Source: Rhodamnia argentea (Eukaryota > Streptophyta > Magnoliopsida > Myrtales > Myrtaceae). Taken from it: a stretch of 64,000 nucleotides of DNA. Where the stretch lies: positions 22,761,782-22,825,781 of the forward strand of contig NC_063159.1 of assembly GCF_020921035.1 (NCBI RefSeq). Reading direction: 5' to 3'. Below, piece after piece: positions 36,842 to 47,900 of this stretch (position 1 is the first letter of the stretch; every line of letters begins with the position of its first letter). The position numbers and the translations under genes are program-made. Under the pieces are notes generated by a model. The model worked only from the letters and a program-made list of their open reading frames with translations, did not search any database and was not told where the DNA came from.

Positions 36842-39800
36842 TGGAGATGGAGACGGAGCATCCTGCAACAATAAGTCACCAAAGAGAAAAGCTGAGAAAT
36901 TCTGTGACCTAAGAGGTTGAATCTCACCTTTTGAAATTGCGTGAGCAGGAAATAGTTCCAACTGATTTGGAACCTTTTCATTCAGGCACCAAAAATCTTT
37001 TGGATATAAAATAGGGATGTTCCTATCTTGCGCAACCTGGACTAACTCTGAAGCTTCTTTAGTAGCCCCTAATTCCAATTGGTTTAAAGGAACTAAGAAA
37101 CCCAACACATGCATAATCTGAAAAGACATCATTCCCACGAAGACCAGCCCATCACAAACAGAAGCCAAGGAGCACAATGCAGCTGCTTTGTTGGAGAGAT
37201 TAGTTCCTCCAATCTGTATCAGACATTAAATTACATGTGAGAGAGGAGCAACAAAATAATCTACTAGCAAATCCATATCATTTTCGAGTAACAGCAGAGC
37301 GTACAATTGCTATATGTGGCCTTTTGCCACTTCCCACAGCATTCTTCAGTTTTCTCAGGCTCTCCTCAAATTGGAACCCAGCAATAGAGGAATAGCAAAA
37401 GCTAGTAACGCCAACAGTGGATGCAAGAACTTTATGTGACTGGGAAAACGAGTCATTGACGAAAATATCGACCCCAGATGATAGAGTCTCCGCAAATTCT
37501 AATGAATTACAAACTTCCCCCTTAAACTCAGAAAGGTTCTCAAGAAGTAGCACCTTCATCTTCTCAAGAGCTTCTGAAGGTGGACTATAATGAGAAAGGC
37601 ACTGTGATGGCACAACATTGACCCCGAGGACTAGTGAGAGGTGCTCTGAAATATAGATACAGCACATAATGATCAGCCATAGCATGAAAAACACCATCCC
37701 TAATCAGACTTGTTAAGGACTTTCTGAGCTAATGATTCAAGTCATAAGACTGATACCAGTTCCCATACTTCATCAAGTTACTAATTCTCACTGAAATATA
37801 GTTAAGTGCAGGATAATTATCACTTAGGCCCATATTGTTAACAATGATAATTAGCAATAATGTACCTGCAACAGACTGAAGATCAGGAAATCTTGAATTG
37901 ATTCCATCACTCCAATCACTCACTAGAACGATCCTAGCCCTGGCTTCCAATAGATATTTAATGGTTAGATGTGCATATAAGATTGACTGAACTGTATGGT
38001 CCTGTTCTTCCCGAAGCAATATGGAAGAATCAAATCTGACCATGACTACTTTATCCTCAAGCTCCTCCTTCGGAAACTTCCCAAGTGTTTGTATGTATGG
38101 GAGAGCATCTGATTCTCCTCGCTTCCAAAAAAAGGCCTGAAAGACAAAAATGAAGCATTGAGAAATTATCACATTTTACCACTATATATAAACTATTGAG
38201 ACAAGAGTGCATGACATGAAGAAATTAACTACTAAAAAGTTAAGCCAATTATATAAGGAAGTAAGCAGACATTACTGGTCCTGACGAAAAGTTTCATAGA
38301 CCCCATAGATTGTGCATGGAATGCATTGAATTGAAATTATCTTTCCCATTGTGTAAACTATAAGCATACAGGAAAGAGAAGTCGGATGACATTAAAAGAA
38401 TCCAGCTTTTTCTTTCATAACATACTTAATGAGGAAGATTTTGGTTTTTCAAAACACATAATATGCATATCACAAGAACAATAATGCCTAGAAGATTGAA
38501 AATTTTCCTTATTGAATTACTTGACAAGCACCCTACAGGCATTCACTCACAGCATCTTTCCTAAGAATGAGGTTATGTATTTAGCAACGTGCCAATGTTA
38601 TTCCTTCCTTAACCTGTATTGTGTACATATACCTTCATATGGCATGTTTAAAGAGAATGGACGTACTGTGAGTCATTGATGAGAGACCATAGCTAAATAT
38701 AAATGAATAGAAGGAAGGATAAATCCTCATGCTCATCAAGGGTAAAGTCAATGACAGAAACTAGCAAGCCCGGCATTTTGCCACCTTACACTTCCATCCT
38801 TAAAAACTCCACCTCACACTTCCTTCCCAAAACTGGAAGTTTATACAGTTTATGGGTTCAACAATTGTCATCTATTTTCATCCAAGGGAATGGGACCTTC
38901 TGAACATGAAACATATAGTTGACCATTGTCCTTGAATGTTGCCTGTCAATACATGGAACGGAAGGTTAAAATGCACTAACACTATCTGTTATCCTCAAAT
39001 TTACTATTTCTTTACTCAGGATAAGCAAGCCATTAATCTTTACAAGCATTCCCAACAAACTGTGACATCACAAATTCATTTGCTAGAATAAGCAAAGGTG
39101 GAGGCAGGATGCATCCTCTATGAACATGATCTAAGACAAGGGCAATTCTATTCAGGAAAATGATGATAAATCTATAGAAGAAATAAATCTCTTTTGTCAA
39201 GATTCTACCAAGAAGGTAGTAGTAATTTTACACTTCTGTTTCCCTCTTATGCAAGGGTCCTGGTCATGTTCAATATCAAGATAGTTCTGTCATGCAGCCT
39301 ATATTCTTCACAATGCCAAGGGGGTCTGTAACATGTAAAAATTATTCCATTAATGGAACAGACAGCTTTCAACAGCCAAACTTGTGGCACAGTGTGACTT
39401 CCCAGTATCAGCAACAATTTCGTAAAAGCCAGAGAGATAAGATATACCATTTCTAACTCTTCTATTTTGTCTGTCAGAAAAAACACATCGAGCAACAGGG
39501 AGCAGCAGTTAAGTCTCTGACCAAGAAACATCTCTTTATTAAATGGGGAGAAGGAGCAGAGCTACTTGATGTTTCACGGTCCTCCATTTTATGTACAGAT
39601 CATGAGATGAACCAATACCAATGTGACCAATGCATGCTCTTTAACAATGTAGAAACATCACTTGTGTGCTCAGATGACTACATATGGATAGCGCAGGCAA
39701 AGGCAAGGGCAATCTTTGTCAAAGAGAAAACTTGCACTTTGCAGACAAAAAAAGAAAATGAAGTGGATCACCATAAGAATGCACATAAGAATATAAATTC

Positions 39801-40515
39801 ATACTGGCACGTACCTCGTGAAACAGTAACATTTTACCACCTAACTGTAAAACTAACCTAAGAAGGAATTCAAAGAAATAAGGGATAAGCACATTGGAAT
39901 TCATAAAACTTGCCATGAAAGTGCAATTTAATTCTAAAACTTTCGAACAGTGCAATTAAGTCCTCAAAATTGTCATGAAAATGCAATTGAGCCCTTCAAT
40001 TTATCAAAGTGCAATCAGGTCTTAAAATTCGTCAATTTCCGTTGATTGCACTTTTTTAAAACTTTAGGACTCAAATTACCTTTAAAAAAGTTTTAGAACT
40101 CGATTGTACTTTTCTGACAAGTTCTGGAACTTTTGGTACATTTGTCCCAAGAAACAACTAGAGATAGTCTCAGATCCAGCTGCCGCACCTTGTGTTTAGC
40201 AGAAGTCTCGTTAGAACCTGCGGGCGGTAAATTACCTGCCCAAGATTCAATCCCAAAGATGAGTACGCTTTCAACGGACAACGAACAGTGGAGGACAGCC
40301 ATCGGCAACCAACTTTAAATCAAACAATCTATATCATAACGTTTACCTTGCCGAGATGATTGAGCTCCAACGAAGAATCCAGAAAATTCAGCATTTCCGC
40401 CGACATAAGTGCCTGATATGGGGGGAACGGATTTGAATATGCGGCTCCGAGGATGACGGGCATTGTTGAAGAAGAGTGTGGCTCCAAGCGGATGCAGAAG
40501 TTGGCTCATGCTCAT
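24008..40515 (-). CDS. Fused PGK-like / tRNA (guanine-N7) methyltransferase gene
   Basis: Fifteen or so same-strand exons form one chain. PGK-like part: 40347-40515, 40189-40235, 37866-38136, 37305-37645, 36928-37213, 33794-33861 and 33129-33464. Linker: 32824-33039. TrmB part: 32436-32511, 25987-26063, 25864-25913, 24968-25052, 24737-24835 and 24008-24235. Phases agree at every junction and the sum is 782 residues. The PGK half ends at a clean GTAAGT donor with no stop. The methyltransferase half has no start of its own, and its first exon begins in phase 0 at an acceptor. A single fusion protein is therefore the simplest reading. The Ser/Arg-containing N-terminus could be a chloroplast transit peptide. 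Weak points: the tiny exon at 40189-40235 is chosen by phase, and the 5' end of the linker exon has AA instead of AG. Two adjacent genes remain possible. Confidence 0.6.
26826..26955. repeat. CCTAAAAC-phrase repeat within the 6.4-kb intron
   Basis: GAGTCCTAAAACTT is repeated three times with about 30-bp spacing. This resembles one arm of the inverted-repeat element at 39893-40140. It is probably a one-sided fragment of that family. Confidence 0.45.
27649..27895 (-). repeat. 3' LTR of nested copia
   Basis: Starts TGTTGATTTC on the plus strand and aligns over its whole length with 30090-30338, with scattered substitutions. It is adjacent to the polypurine tract at about 27896-27909. Confidence 0.8.
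27978..29790 (-). pseudogene. gag-RT-RNase H polyprotein of nested copia (broken)
   Basis: From about 29633 to 27978 one reading frame runs through with only three stops (near 29121, 28722 and 28287). Gag segments such as FLMTAKDVWDVV and MFLAGLNRSLDEVRG pass directly into RT at about VRLVAKGFTRTYGIDYF. The CCHC knuckle, protease and integrase are thus deleted. RT continues LDVKNAFLNGDLEEEVYMDF and LKRSPRAWFEKF. The catalytic YVDD box reads YVDG. RNase H/end motifs are YTDADWAG, ARSSAEAKYR and ADILTK. A start-proximal segment (29611-29814) is duplicated and lies in another frame. It is inactive, by both deletion and catalytic mutation. Confidence 0.85.
29611..29814. repeat. 102-bp tandem duplication at the gag start
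   Basis: 29611-29712 and 29713-29814 are near-identical copies (a handful of substitutions). The 102-bp period equals 34 codons, so the duplicated peptide (FYGASNWKT motif twice) stays in frame. It is internal to the nested copia. Confidence 0.9.
30090..30338 (-). repeat. 5' LTR of nested copia
   Basis: Pairs with 27649-27895. On the minus strand it begins TGTAGAGG. Its other end has CG in place of the expected CA next to the primer-binding site at 30078-30089. Confidence 0.8.
31478..31670 (+). repeat. Probable 3' LTR of the older plus-strand copia
   Basis: Begins (C/T)GTTGGAAATC right after the purine tract GAGGGGAAC and ends CATTACA. It contains a TATAAATAC promoter-like string and an internal repeat of CTGTGTGATCTC. 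There is no partner LTR in the window. Confidence 0.5.
35853..36466. mobile_element. PIF/Harbinger-like (Tourist-type) MITE, 614 bp
   Basis: Flanked by TTA on both sides (35850-35852 and 36467-36469), the 3-bp duplication typical of PIF/Harbinger. Termini are inverted: GCGTCTATTTGGCAACGATT at the left against the reverse complement of GGGCCTGTTTGACAACGATT at the right. The interior is AT-rich without coding. A fragment of the same family lies at about 2550-2692. It sits in an intron of the PGK-like half. Confidence 0.8.
36797..36858. repeat. (GA)n and (GGAGAT)n microsatellite in intron
   Basis: A GA run (about 36797-36834) continues into GGAGAT hexamer repeats (to about 36858), just downstream on the transcribed strand of the exon ending at 36928. 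Confidence 0.9.
39893..40140. mobile_element. Inverted-repeat (MITE-like) element in intron
   Basis: The left arm (ACTTGCCATGAAAGTGCAAT, then TTCTAAAACTTT) is mirrored by the right arm read in reverse (ACTTGTCAGAAAAGTACAAT, then GTTCTAAAACTTT). Internal phrases 'GCAATTAAGTCCT' recur. It is non-coding. It lies between the second and third exons of the fused gene. Confidence 0.6.
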
Positions 40516-43500
40516 CAATCTCCCGCTACCTTCTAGACCTTCAGATGAGTCTCAGCCGCATTTAATCGAACACAGAGTGATCATCGCGACGACCCAGTAC
40601 AAGAACCAGCAGCGAAACAAAGCATTTCAAAGATTAAGGCCATAACCAACGTAGACGAACGAGTCTCAAGCACAATCGCCGCCGAGAAATCGTTCTTGTT
40701 CGCGCCAAAAGAAAATAATTGGAAAAAGCAGTTCTTCGACTCGGAACTACGAGCTCAAAGTACGCTCTAGACTACGGTAAGCATTTGTCACGTACGGCTT
40801 CGTCACTCAGCTCTTAAGCTTCGTCAGGAGATAAATGGCGGAAACAAGAACAGAGAAGGAAGAGTGGGCGAGCACGGACAGAGTTAGGCTCGGATAAGTT
40901 TTTGCGGGGAAAAAGTCAAAAGAACGTCTAAAAAGAACATCTAAATTTGAGAAAACGGGAAAATTATAAAATAAAATAAAAAATCCCAAACCTTTCACAT
41001 TTTTACCGATACAATCTTAAATTTTTATAATCTAAGTGCTCAAATAAAAGTTGTGCTTTCACATATTAATTTCTTGGTGTTGCAACGGTTGCTTTTAACC
41101 CTAGACTACAGTTGTGTGTAGAGCGTTCAAATAAACGGACTTTTTTTAAGTTAATTATGATTATACAAATTTGAGGTCATGTCAAAGCGTTTTTACTTAA
41201 GCATATGAACTTGTAAGGGCTAAGAACACCTTATAGAACCTTGACTTTCGAGTGAGACTCTTTCAAGGTTTGCCAATATATGTTTACCTTGTCTTTGTGC
41301 ATTCAATCTTTATTAACATGAATGCAAGCCAACTGCGTGGGATTTTTTAGGACTGTAAAGTTGAAATTCAGAAAAGCAATACAACATCCTAATTCAAAAA
41401 AAAAAATTTGCTTGAATTGCGAAAGAATTCTGTTGAACGTGAGACGTGCAACTATATATAAGAGGTGTAAGAACAAGAAGGAAAGTGGAACCCGCAATGG
41501 AAAAAAAAGAAACAATATAACAAAGAGTTGATCAAATAAAATAAGTAGATCAATTTTATAGAATTGTAATTGAAGTGGTGGGCTACATAAGGGATAATAT
41601 CGTCAAAATATTAAAATAAAGAGTGTCAAACCCAAAAGAGGATAATATCGTCAAAACATTAAAATAAAGAGTGTCAAAGCCAAAGAAGGAGCCGAAAAAA
41701 CGCTTCCCTTATCAATTTTACAAATAACTAGTCTAAGAGCATGTGCAAGGCACGTGCCTATAAGTTCTTCCTCTTTAATTGAAACTAGAATATTAATTAC
41801 CCCGTGCAATGCGCCGGATGGATTAGGCTTTAAAGTAGGTCCAATACTATCGTCCTCGTAAAAAAAAAAAACCATATTACATGTCTACAGAATAGCAAAT
41901 CCATCTTATGTCTCTCCAATTTTATGTTTGATCAAAGGAAAGTTCACCTAAAGCAACCAAACGAAATTCGGACATCCGATTTATATCTTCGTAACCCAAG
42001 TTAATAAGAAGACGTGACGTCTTTTATTGTTTAAAATTTGTTTAAATTATCGTTCATAAAATCATCCCAATTTTCACGCAGACGTATTGTTATTTCTTTT
42101 ATTTATCTTACCTACTCAACAGCAGAAGCCGAGTAATTCTCGTAGACACGGCACTTTTTGACTTCAATTATGTCGAATGCATTCAAATTACCTTCGAGTA
42201 AACTATTTTTTCCATCTTCATCTCGGCGAAAATAAACTATCGACGTCTAATTTATCATGTTGTTCAATTTCCACGTCACCAGGCTATCATCATGTCGGGG
42301 TTTTTTTTTTTTTTTGCTCGTTTAATTTCTTTTAAGAATTTCGATTCACGAAACTACCACAAAAGAAAGTCTAAACAAAGCTCAGCTTGTGTATACCAAC
42401 GTGTGTATAATTATCCCTACGACATTAGCCAAAAGCAAATTCTCTGCCACTTCAACCTTCGACTTTCCCTTCAAAATTTGAAAATGAAAAATGTTGTTCG
42501 GATTCTAAAGAAGTACGAAAGTCTTATATACGACCTTACATAATATTTGAGTATCGCGAAAAGTTTCGTGTGTTGTGATTAAATGGGTATCATGATTCTC
42601 ATAGGTTGCCCGGAATTTAAAACAAAATAAATAAATAAATAAAAATCATTCGAAAACCATGTGCTTATGGAAAGCCACGTGGCACGTGTCGGTCCAATTT
42701 GGTATTTGAAATTTAAGTTGACAATGAGAAATTCATATGCGTTTTCTTTTTTTTTTTTTATGAAAACGGAGGTCGGCTCAATGGAAGATTCACAATGTTC
42801 GGAATCATCTTTATAGCTTTGAGTGCACGAAAAATTATCTCATAATCTGCAAGTCAACTCCACGAGCGACATTTCGTATTAGAATGACCGACGCTTACTT
42901 GAACATTTGTGAATGCATGTCATGTAGTTAGGGAAATGAGGAAAACCGTGGGCCTTGGTCAAAGGTAAGTATGCAAAGTCAAACTTGTGTTTACCCCTTG
43001 TGATATCGTACATCGCTGTAGCACTTATCATTCCTCGCCCGCTCATTTTAACTATCGTAGAAATAAATCTGTCAAACGGGTAGGTCGGATCAGATTTGGA
43101 TCAATTCATAAATGGTCCAACTTGTTTCTTATAAATTTTTAAAAAATAAATGTCACTACAACATTAGACGATTTTTATTCTTTTATTTCGAAGATTGGGC
43201 GAGGGTCGGACTCGCCGGCGACCGGCGAAGGCTTCACGGCCTTCGCCTTGTGGCCGGCGAGGGTCGATCGGCCCTCACCTGTGACCGGCATTGCCGGATC
43301 TCGGATTTTAAAAAAATAAAAGAAAAGAAAATAAGAAAATAAATATAAGTTATTGGAAAACTAGAAATATTATAAAAAAGTATTCAAAAGGGATGATACA
43401 TCATGAATGGATCGACTCAACTAATAAACTTGATAAGCTAAATGGATTGTAAGTGGGTTGAAAAACAAACCCATATACAATTAAGCTTACGATTCAAACC

Positions 43501-43940
43501 CATTAACAATCCAATTATTAGAACTTGACTAACCTATTTAGGACCCATCTCATTGAATACGGATTAAAACGGGATTTTCAACCAATTTTGACGCCTCCAC
43601 GTAAAATGTACTAGAGCATTAGAAACTCTAGTCTCAAAGTCAAACTTCAATTGTTCTCATGCAGAGTTCTAGCTCGAGCTAAATTGAAACGACAATCATG
43701 CGTCAAACTCATTCGTGACAAAATTAACGCATACATGACGTATGAATCACACATAGTCCTGCTGCTCGTGCTCAATTCGTAAGTTGCGCGAATTCGACTC
43801 TATTGCTTTTCAAGTTCAAGCTAATTGAGTAGCTTTGATTGTTTCATTAAGTCCGGCTCGAACCTAAAATGTAATACATACTCAAATATCTTGTGACTCT
43901 AGCAGGACAGTTGCATGTAAACATATTTGTTAATTTGAGG
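40516..43940. other. Spacer between fused gene and EMC5, with small repeats
   Basis: The promoter of the minus-strand fused gene should lie at about 40516-40900, but no clear TATA box was picked out. Further on there is a 48-bp tandem duplication (41592-41687), a poly-T run (about 42299-42315) and a GC-rich CGGCGAGGGTCG-type block at about 43190-43310. That block resembles the cores of the long-inverted-repeat elements. No supported exon. Confidence 0.5.
41592..41687. repeat. 48-bp tandem duplication
   Basis: 41592-41639 and 41640-41687 both read GGATAATATCGTCAAAA and continue ATTAAAATAAAGAGTGTCAA, with three or four differences. Confidence 0.85.
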
Positions 43941-43944
43941 GAAA

Positions 43945-44575
43945 ATTGCAAAAAAAAAAGCCCTAAATTTATTGCACTTGTGCCAATTCGGCCATAAACC
44001 TTTTAACAATTTGTTGATATAGTCCTTTTGGCCAATTTTAATTGGAAAATGATGACATGACGATCTAATCAGCGGTGACCGCCCTATGTGGTGTATCGGT
44101 GCTGATGTGGACAATTTTTATAAACAAAAGTTTTTTTTTTTTTTTTTTTCTTTTCTTTTTTCTGGTGGCTAATCTCGGGCGATGGCTAGCCACGGGCAAG
44201 GGGCCTTGCACGGGCGAGGGTCTTGACCGTTACCCGCAGCCGGTGAGGGTCGTGACCCTCGCCGGCGGCTAGCGAGGGCTTCGAGGCCCTCGTCTAGTGG
44301 CCAACAAGGGCTTGCACAACCAACAAAAAAAATAAATTAAGTAAATAATTTAAAATGTTTAAAAACTAACAAAATTGTAAAAATTGTTCAAGTCAACACT
44401 GATGGTACTACGTGGGACAACCAATGTTCATGTCAGCGATTTTCGGTCAAAATTAATCGGATGAACTAGACGGATAATTTATCAAAAGGTTTATGACTAA
44501 ATTGGTCAAATTAAAAAGGTTTATAAATGGATTGAAACTAGTACAATAGGATTATGGTTTTACTGTTAATTTTTA
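43945..44575. mobile_element. Long-inverted-repeat element with GC-rich core, copy 2
   Basis: The arms mirror each other: the left has TATTGCACTTGTGCCAAT and CATAAACCTTTT, the right has the reverse complements (AAAAGGTTTAT, ACTAGTACAATAGG). The core (about 44160-44320) is GC-rich with GGCGAGGGTC / CCCTCGCCGG units. Same design as 4863-5507. No coding capacity. It ends about 350 bp upstream of the EMC5 start codon. Confidence 0.65.
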
Positions 44576-44927
44576 TTTAATTTTTTATAGAAAATTGTAA
44601 ACATCATAAAAAGATAAAACTTTCAAGTCGAATCTCGAACTTAAAAAGATGAATATTAAGTCGAGTTGGAGCATTAAACGGTGTCGGATCGACTGTGCTC
44701 ACAGATGAACCGGATCTGGATCTGGGCCTTACGAGAAGGCCCAGACCCGGATCGGTTCTTGTTGGTTAGACCGTACGTCGTCCCACTTCAGCCTCCAGCC
44801 CATAAGTCTGAGAGTCTCCGAGCAAAGCAGCGATTTTTCCATTCTTGTTCGTCATCAATCGATCAGAGCTCTTGGCCGGCCTCCAATCGGCGAGTCGTTG
44901 GCGGAAGGAGGAGGAAAGAAAGCAACG

Positions 44928-47900
44928 ATGAGGTTCGGCTTCGCCATTGGCCTTTTCGGAGTTGTGATTCTGTCGCACGCCGCTTATTCCACCGTCCAAT
45001 GTGAGCTCAATTTGTGTGAATTTTCTCGTTCTTTCACGCGCTCGCAGTGGCGAGTGCAGCGCTTGGGATTTTCATTTTTCATGTTCTGAACTTGGGTTTG
45101 CAGATAGGGGCTTGTTGAAGATCATGGAGGAGGAATTCTCTGGGCCACCGCTTAACGTAAGCATCTAACTGTGGCTTCGCGGTTCAGGATTCGGTCTGCT
45201 TTTGTTGTTCTGCATCTAATTTGGAGTGGAATTGCAGGTGGTTGCTGAATTGCTTGTAGGGCTCGTTCTCTGTACGTGGGCTGCTCTCACTGTGCCTGGG
45301 AAATTCCTCTCGATCCATCCTGATTCCGAAGAAAACAGGTGAGATTATTGGCCTCATGTTTAGTTGGTTCTCTACTGTTTGAATTGGGGAAAATTTTCTT
45401 TTGGGTTTGTCTTAGCGCCAAGTTGCTATGTTGCTAGTTTTCTCACTTGTGATCTTTAAGTAGAGTAGTTAATCAAGGGACACAGCAGGGAAGCTGAGAA
45501 GCCACAAACGTTGTGCATGATTTTGCGCTTTAACTGCGGATCATGTTGGATAGTAAGCATTTAGAGTATCTGGTTAGAAGTTCGAGATTTTGCCGGAGTC
45601 CAACTTAATGAGGTGTTCTCGTAGTACTTTTTGTATTCTATTTTCCCCAAACGTTGAAAATGATTCAGAGAAAGCTCCTAAGTACAGTCCGATAGCCACT
45701 ATAGCCATATGTCGTAAAGGTTTACAAAACATCAGCCGGTCTCCTGTGGTTGATATGATTGTTTATGCCAAAGACCTTTCTAGATTAACTGTTTAAGTTT
45801 TAAGTGTCTATTTTTCTCCATCCTTTAATTGTAAGGAAGAGAAAGCGGTCTCTTGTCCCATCGGGGTAGGAATGTAGATCCCATTATGTCCTTGCACTAT
45901 CTTATTCAGTGTCCTGCTTTAGCCCCCATATATTTTTCCCTAGAGTTTCTTCCAGGTCTAAATTAGGATTCCCAACGTCATTATAAACCAACCACAGAGT
46001 CGCATCGTATCACAAAATCCTCTTTAGAAAATATTTTGAGTGCCCAAATCATTTTAATTCCTCTTCTATGAAAGTCTGTCATGTTGAGGAATATATCATG
46101 TCTTTTTTTCTGATATATAATGTCAATGTAAAATTTCATCTAGCGTTAAGGTACACAATCTCATAATTTGTGGAAATGGTTGGATTAGGGTGGTATTTGA
46201 TTCAGTTTGGGGTATATTCTTCTGACACAGTTCAGTGATGTCAAGTTGAAGAATTTCAAAAAATGGATGCTTGGTATAAAAATCTTCCAGATTAAACTTT
46301 GGCTACTATGTATTGGTTGGAATTAACAGAAAATGCACGTTGGCGTAACACATCTCCACATTGTCTTAAGAGTTTGTATCTCAATATCACATAAGAAGCT
46401 ACCTCAAAGAAATTGATAAGATTTGTAAGTGGCCGTTATATTAAACCATCAATAGGTATTAACACATCTCCACTTACAAATCAATAGATTTGTAAGTGGC
46501 CGTCACATAAGAAGCTACCTCAAAGAAGCTACCTCAAACCTGTTCATAGTATAAACAGGTTTGATATCTGAATGGCAAAACCATGTAAAAAGATTGTCAA
46601 ACAAAAGTACAAAGTATGTTTTGAAAATGGCCCAGCTCAAATACACGACTTCCTATCTCGATAACACAGTGAATTTTCAAGCTAAAAAAGAGAATTATCT
46701 TATATGTTTACTTGGATAAATGGTTACGGTTTGAATGACCTGCTTTCGAAACCGAAACCAATGTATATACGAATAATCCATAGGTGGCAGTTTGGTCCAA
46801 TGTATCAACGCCTAACGAATACGTTTTCCTGCCTGATATTTTGTCTTTACATAATTGAAATTCCTTAGAATTACTCCTTGCTGTCAGTACTCAGTAGCAA
46901 TTGGAAACTCTCATCCAGCAATGGTGAATTTTTCCAATAACACGTTTGAAAGTGACTTCACTGTTACTTAAAGGTTGTGCATAATCGTTTGATGGATGTT
47001 CCTAAATTTAACGTCAACTTTTACAATTTCTTATATAGACATACTCTCAATCAGCACTTTGACTTACCCTTGTGGATGACTTTTTGCCTATTTGTTCCAC
47101 ATTGGTTGAGGCTTCCATGTTAGAGATTAAAAGTAGAAACGAATCATAGGAAATTTCTCTTAATGAATAACTAATTTTTTATTATCTGTGTTAAAATGTC
47201 CAACACAAATGCTAGTTATTAAGTGGAGGGAGATTACACTTATACACCCTATAGACATGCGATGTGAAATGCTTCAGAATTCCCTTTCATGTGCAAACTG
47301 GATGAAGCACTACATGGGAATTGATAAACAGCAAACGAGACAAACAAGAACGGTATAGGAAATGAAATAACTAATGGGAATGAATAATTTAGACTGACTC
47401 TGATTCTATGTTAAAAAGTCCAATAAAAAAGCTTTAGTTGTTAGATAGAGAGGGACTGCATGATGTAACACCAAAATAGACTTATAAGCAATATGGGATA
47501 TTTCAACAATTAGCTGTCGTGGATGTATTCTTTTGTTTACCTGTTGATGCTTAAGAGGTTTTTTCTTTTTCTTTTCTTTTTGTAAGATTTCTTTGGTAGA
47601 TTAATTCAAAGTGTGATTAAGTGGCCATATAAAGTCTAGACTGTCTAACTAGAATGAAGAAATAGGTAAGCTGCACCTCTAACATGTTCTTGCGGTGTTG
47701 ATGCATGTGCTACATATCTGACAAGCAACTTAGAGTAGCTTAGCTTGCTGCCCTCGATGATGATGCCTCTCTAATTACGGCTATGTTGTTCATGATGATT
47801 AAGTACGAACAATATGAGATATTGATCACTTTTTTTTTTATGGTTAAAAATGACATTCAGTACAGTCATCTTCATGCTTTATGATGATGCTAAAGTTCTC

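Larger units (their letters stand above)
33129..40515 (-). other. PGK-like half of the fused gene (degenerate kinase)
   Basis: Homology to phosphoglycerate kinase is clear in order: VVMVRFDSSIL (canonical VRVDFNVP), VDIFVNDSFSQSHK (canonical DAFVNDAFGTAHR), IGGTNLSNK (canonical VGGSKVSTK), VDIGPSTLDEI, TWIGPVKF (canonical IWNGPMGVFE) and KLPGVMALDR (canonical KxLPGVxAL). Key residues are lost. The phosphate-binding Lys of GGSK is Asn, the GGGDS nucleotide loop reads VGSVAC, and STGGGASLE reads IENASIWWD. Glycolytic kinase activity is therefore unlikely, and a structural or ligand-sensing role is inference. Residues 1-56 look like an organellar targeting region. Large introns contain a MITE (35853-36466), a GA tract (36797-36834) and an inverted-repeat element (39893-40140). 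Confidence 0.8.

Noticed and set aside
40093..40308. Long open frame taken wholly as an exon
   Set aside because: Only the 47-bp part 40189-40235 has usable splice sites and the correct phase. The rest overlaps an inverted-repeat element.
44681..45004. 107-residue frame upstream of EMC5
   Set aside because: It overlaps the EMC5 leader and first exon in a different frame and has no homology.
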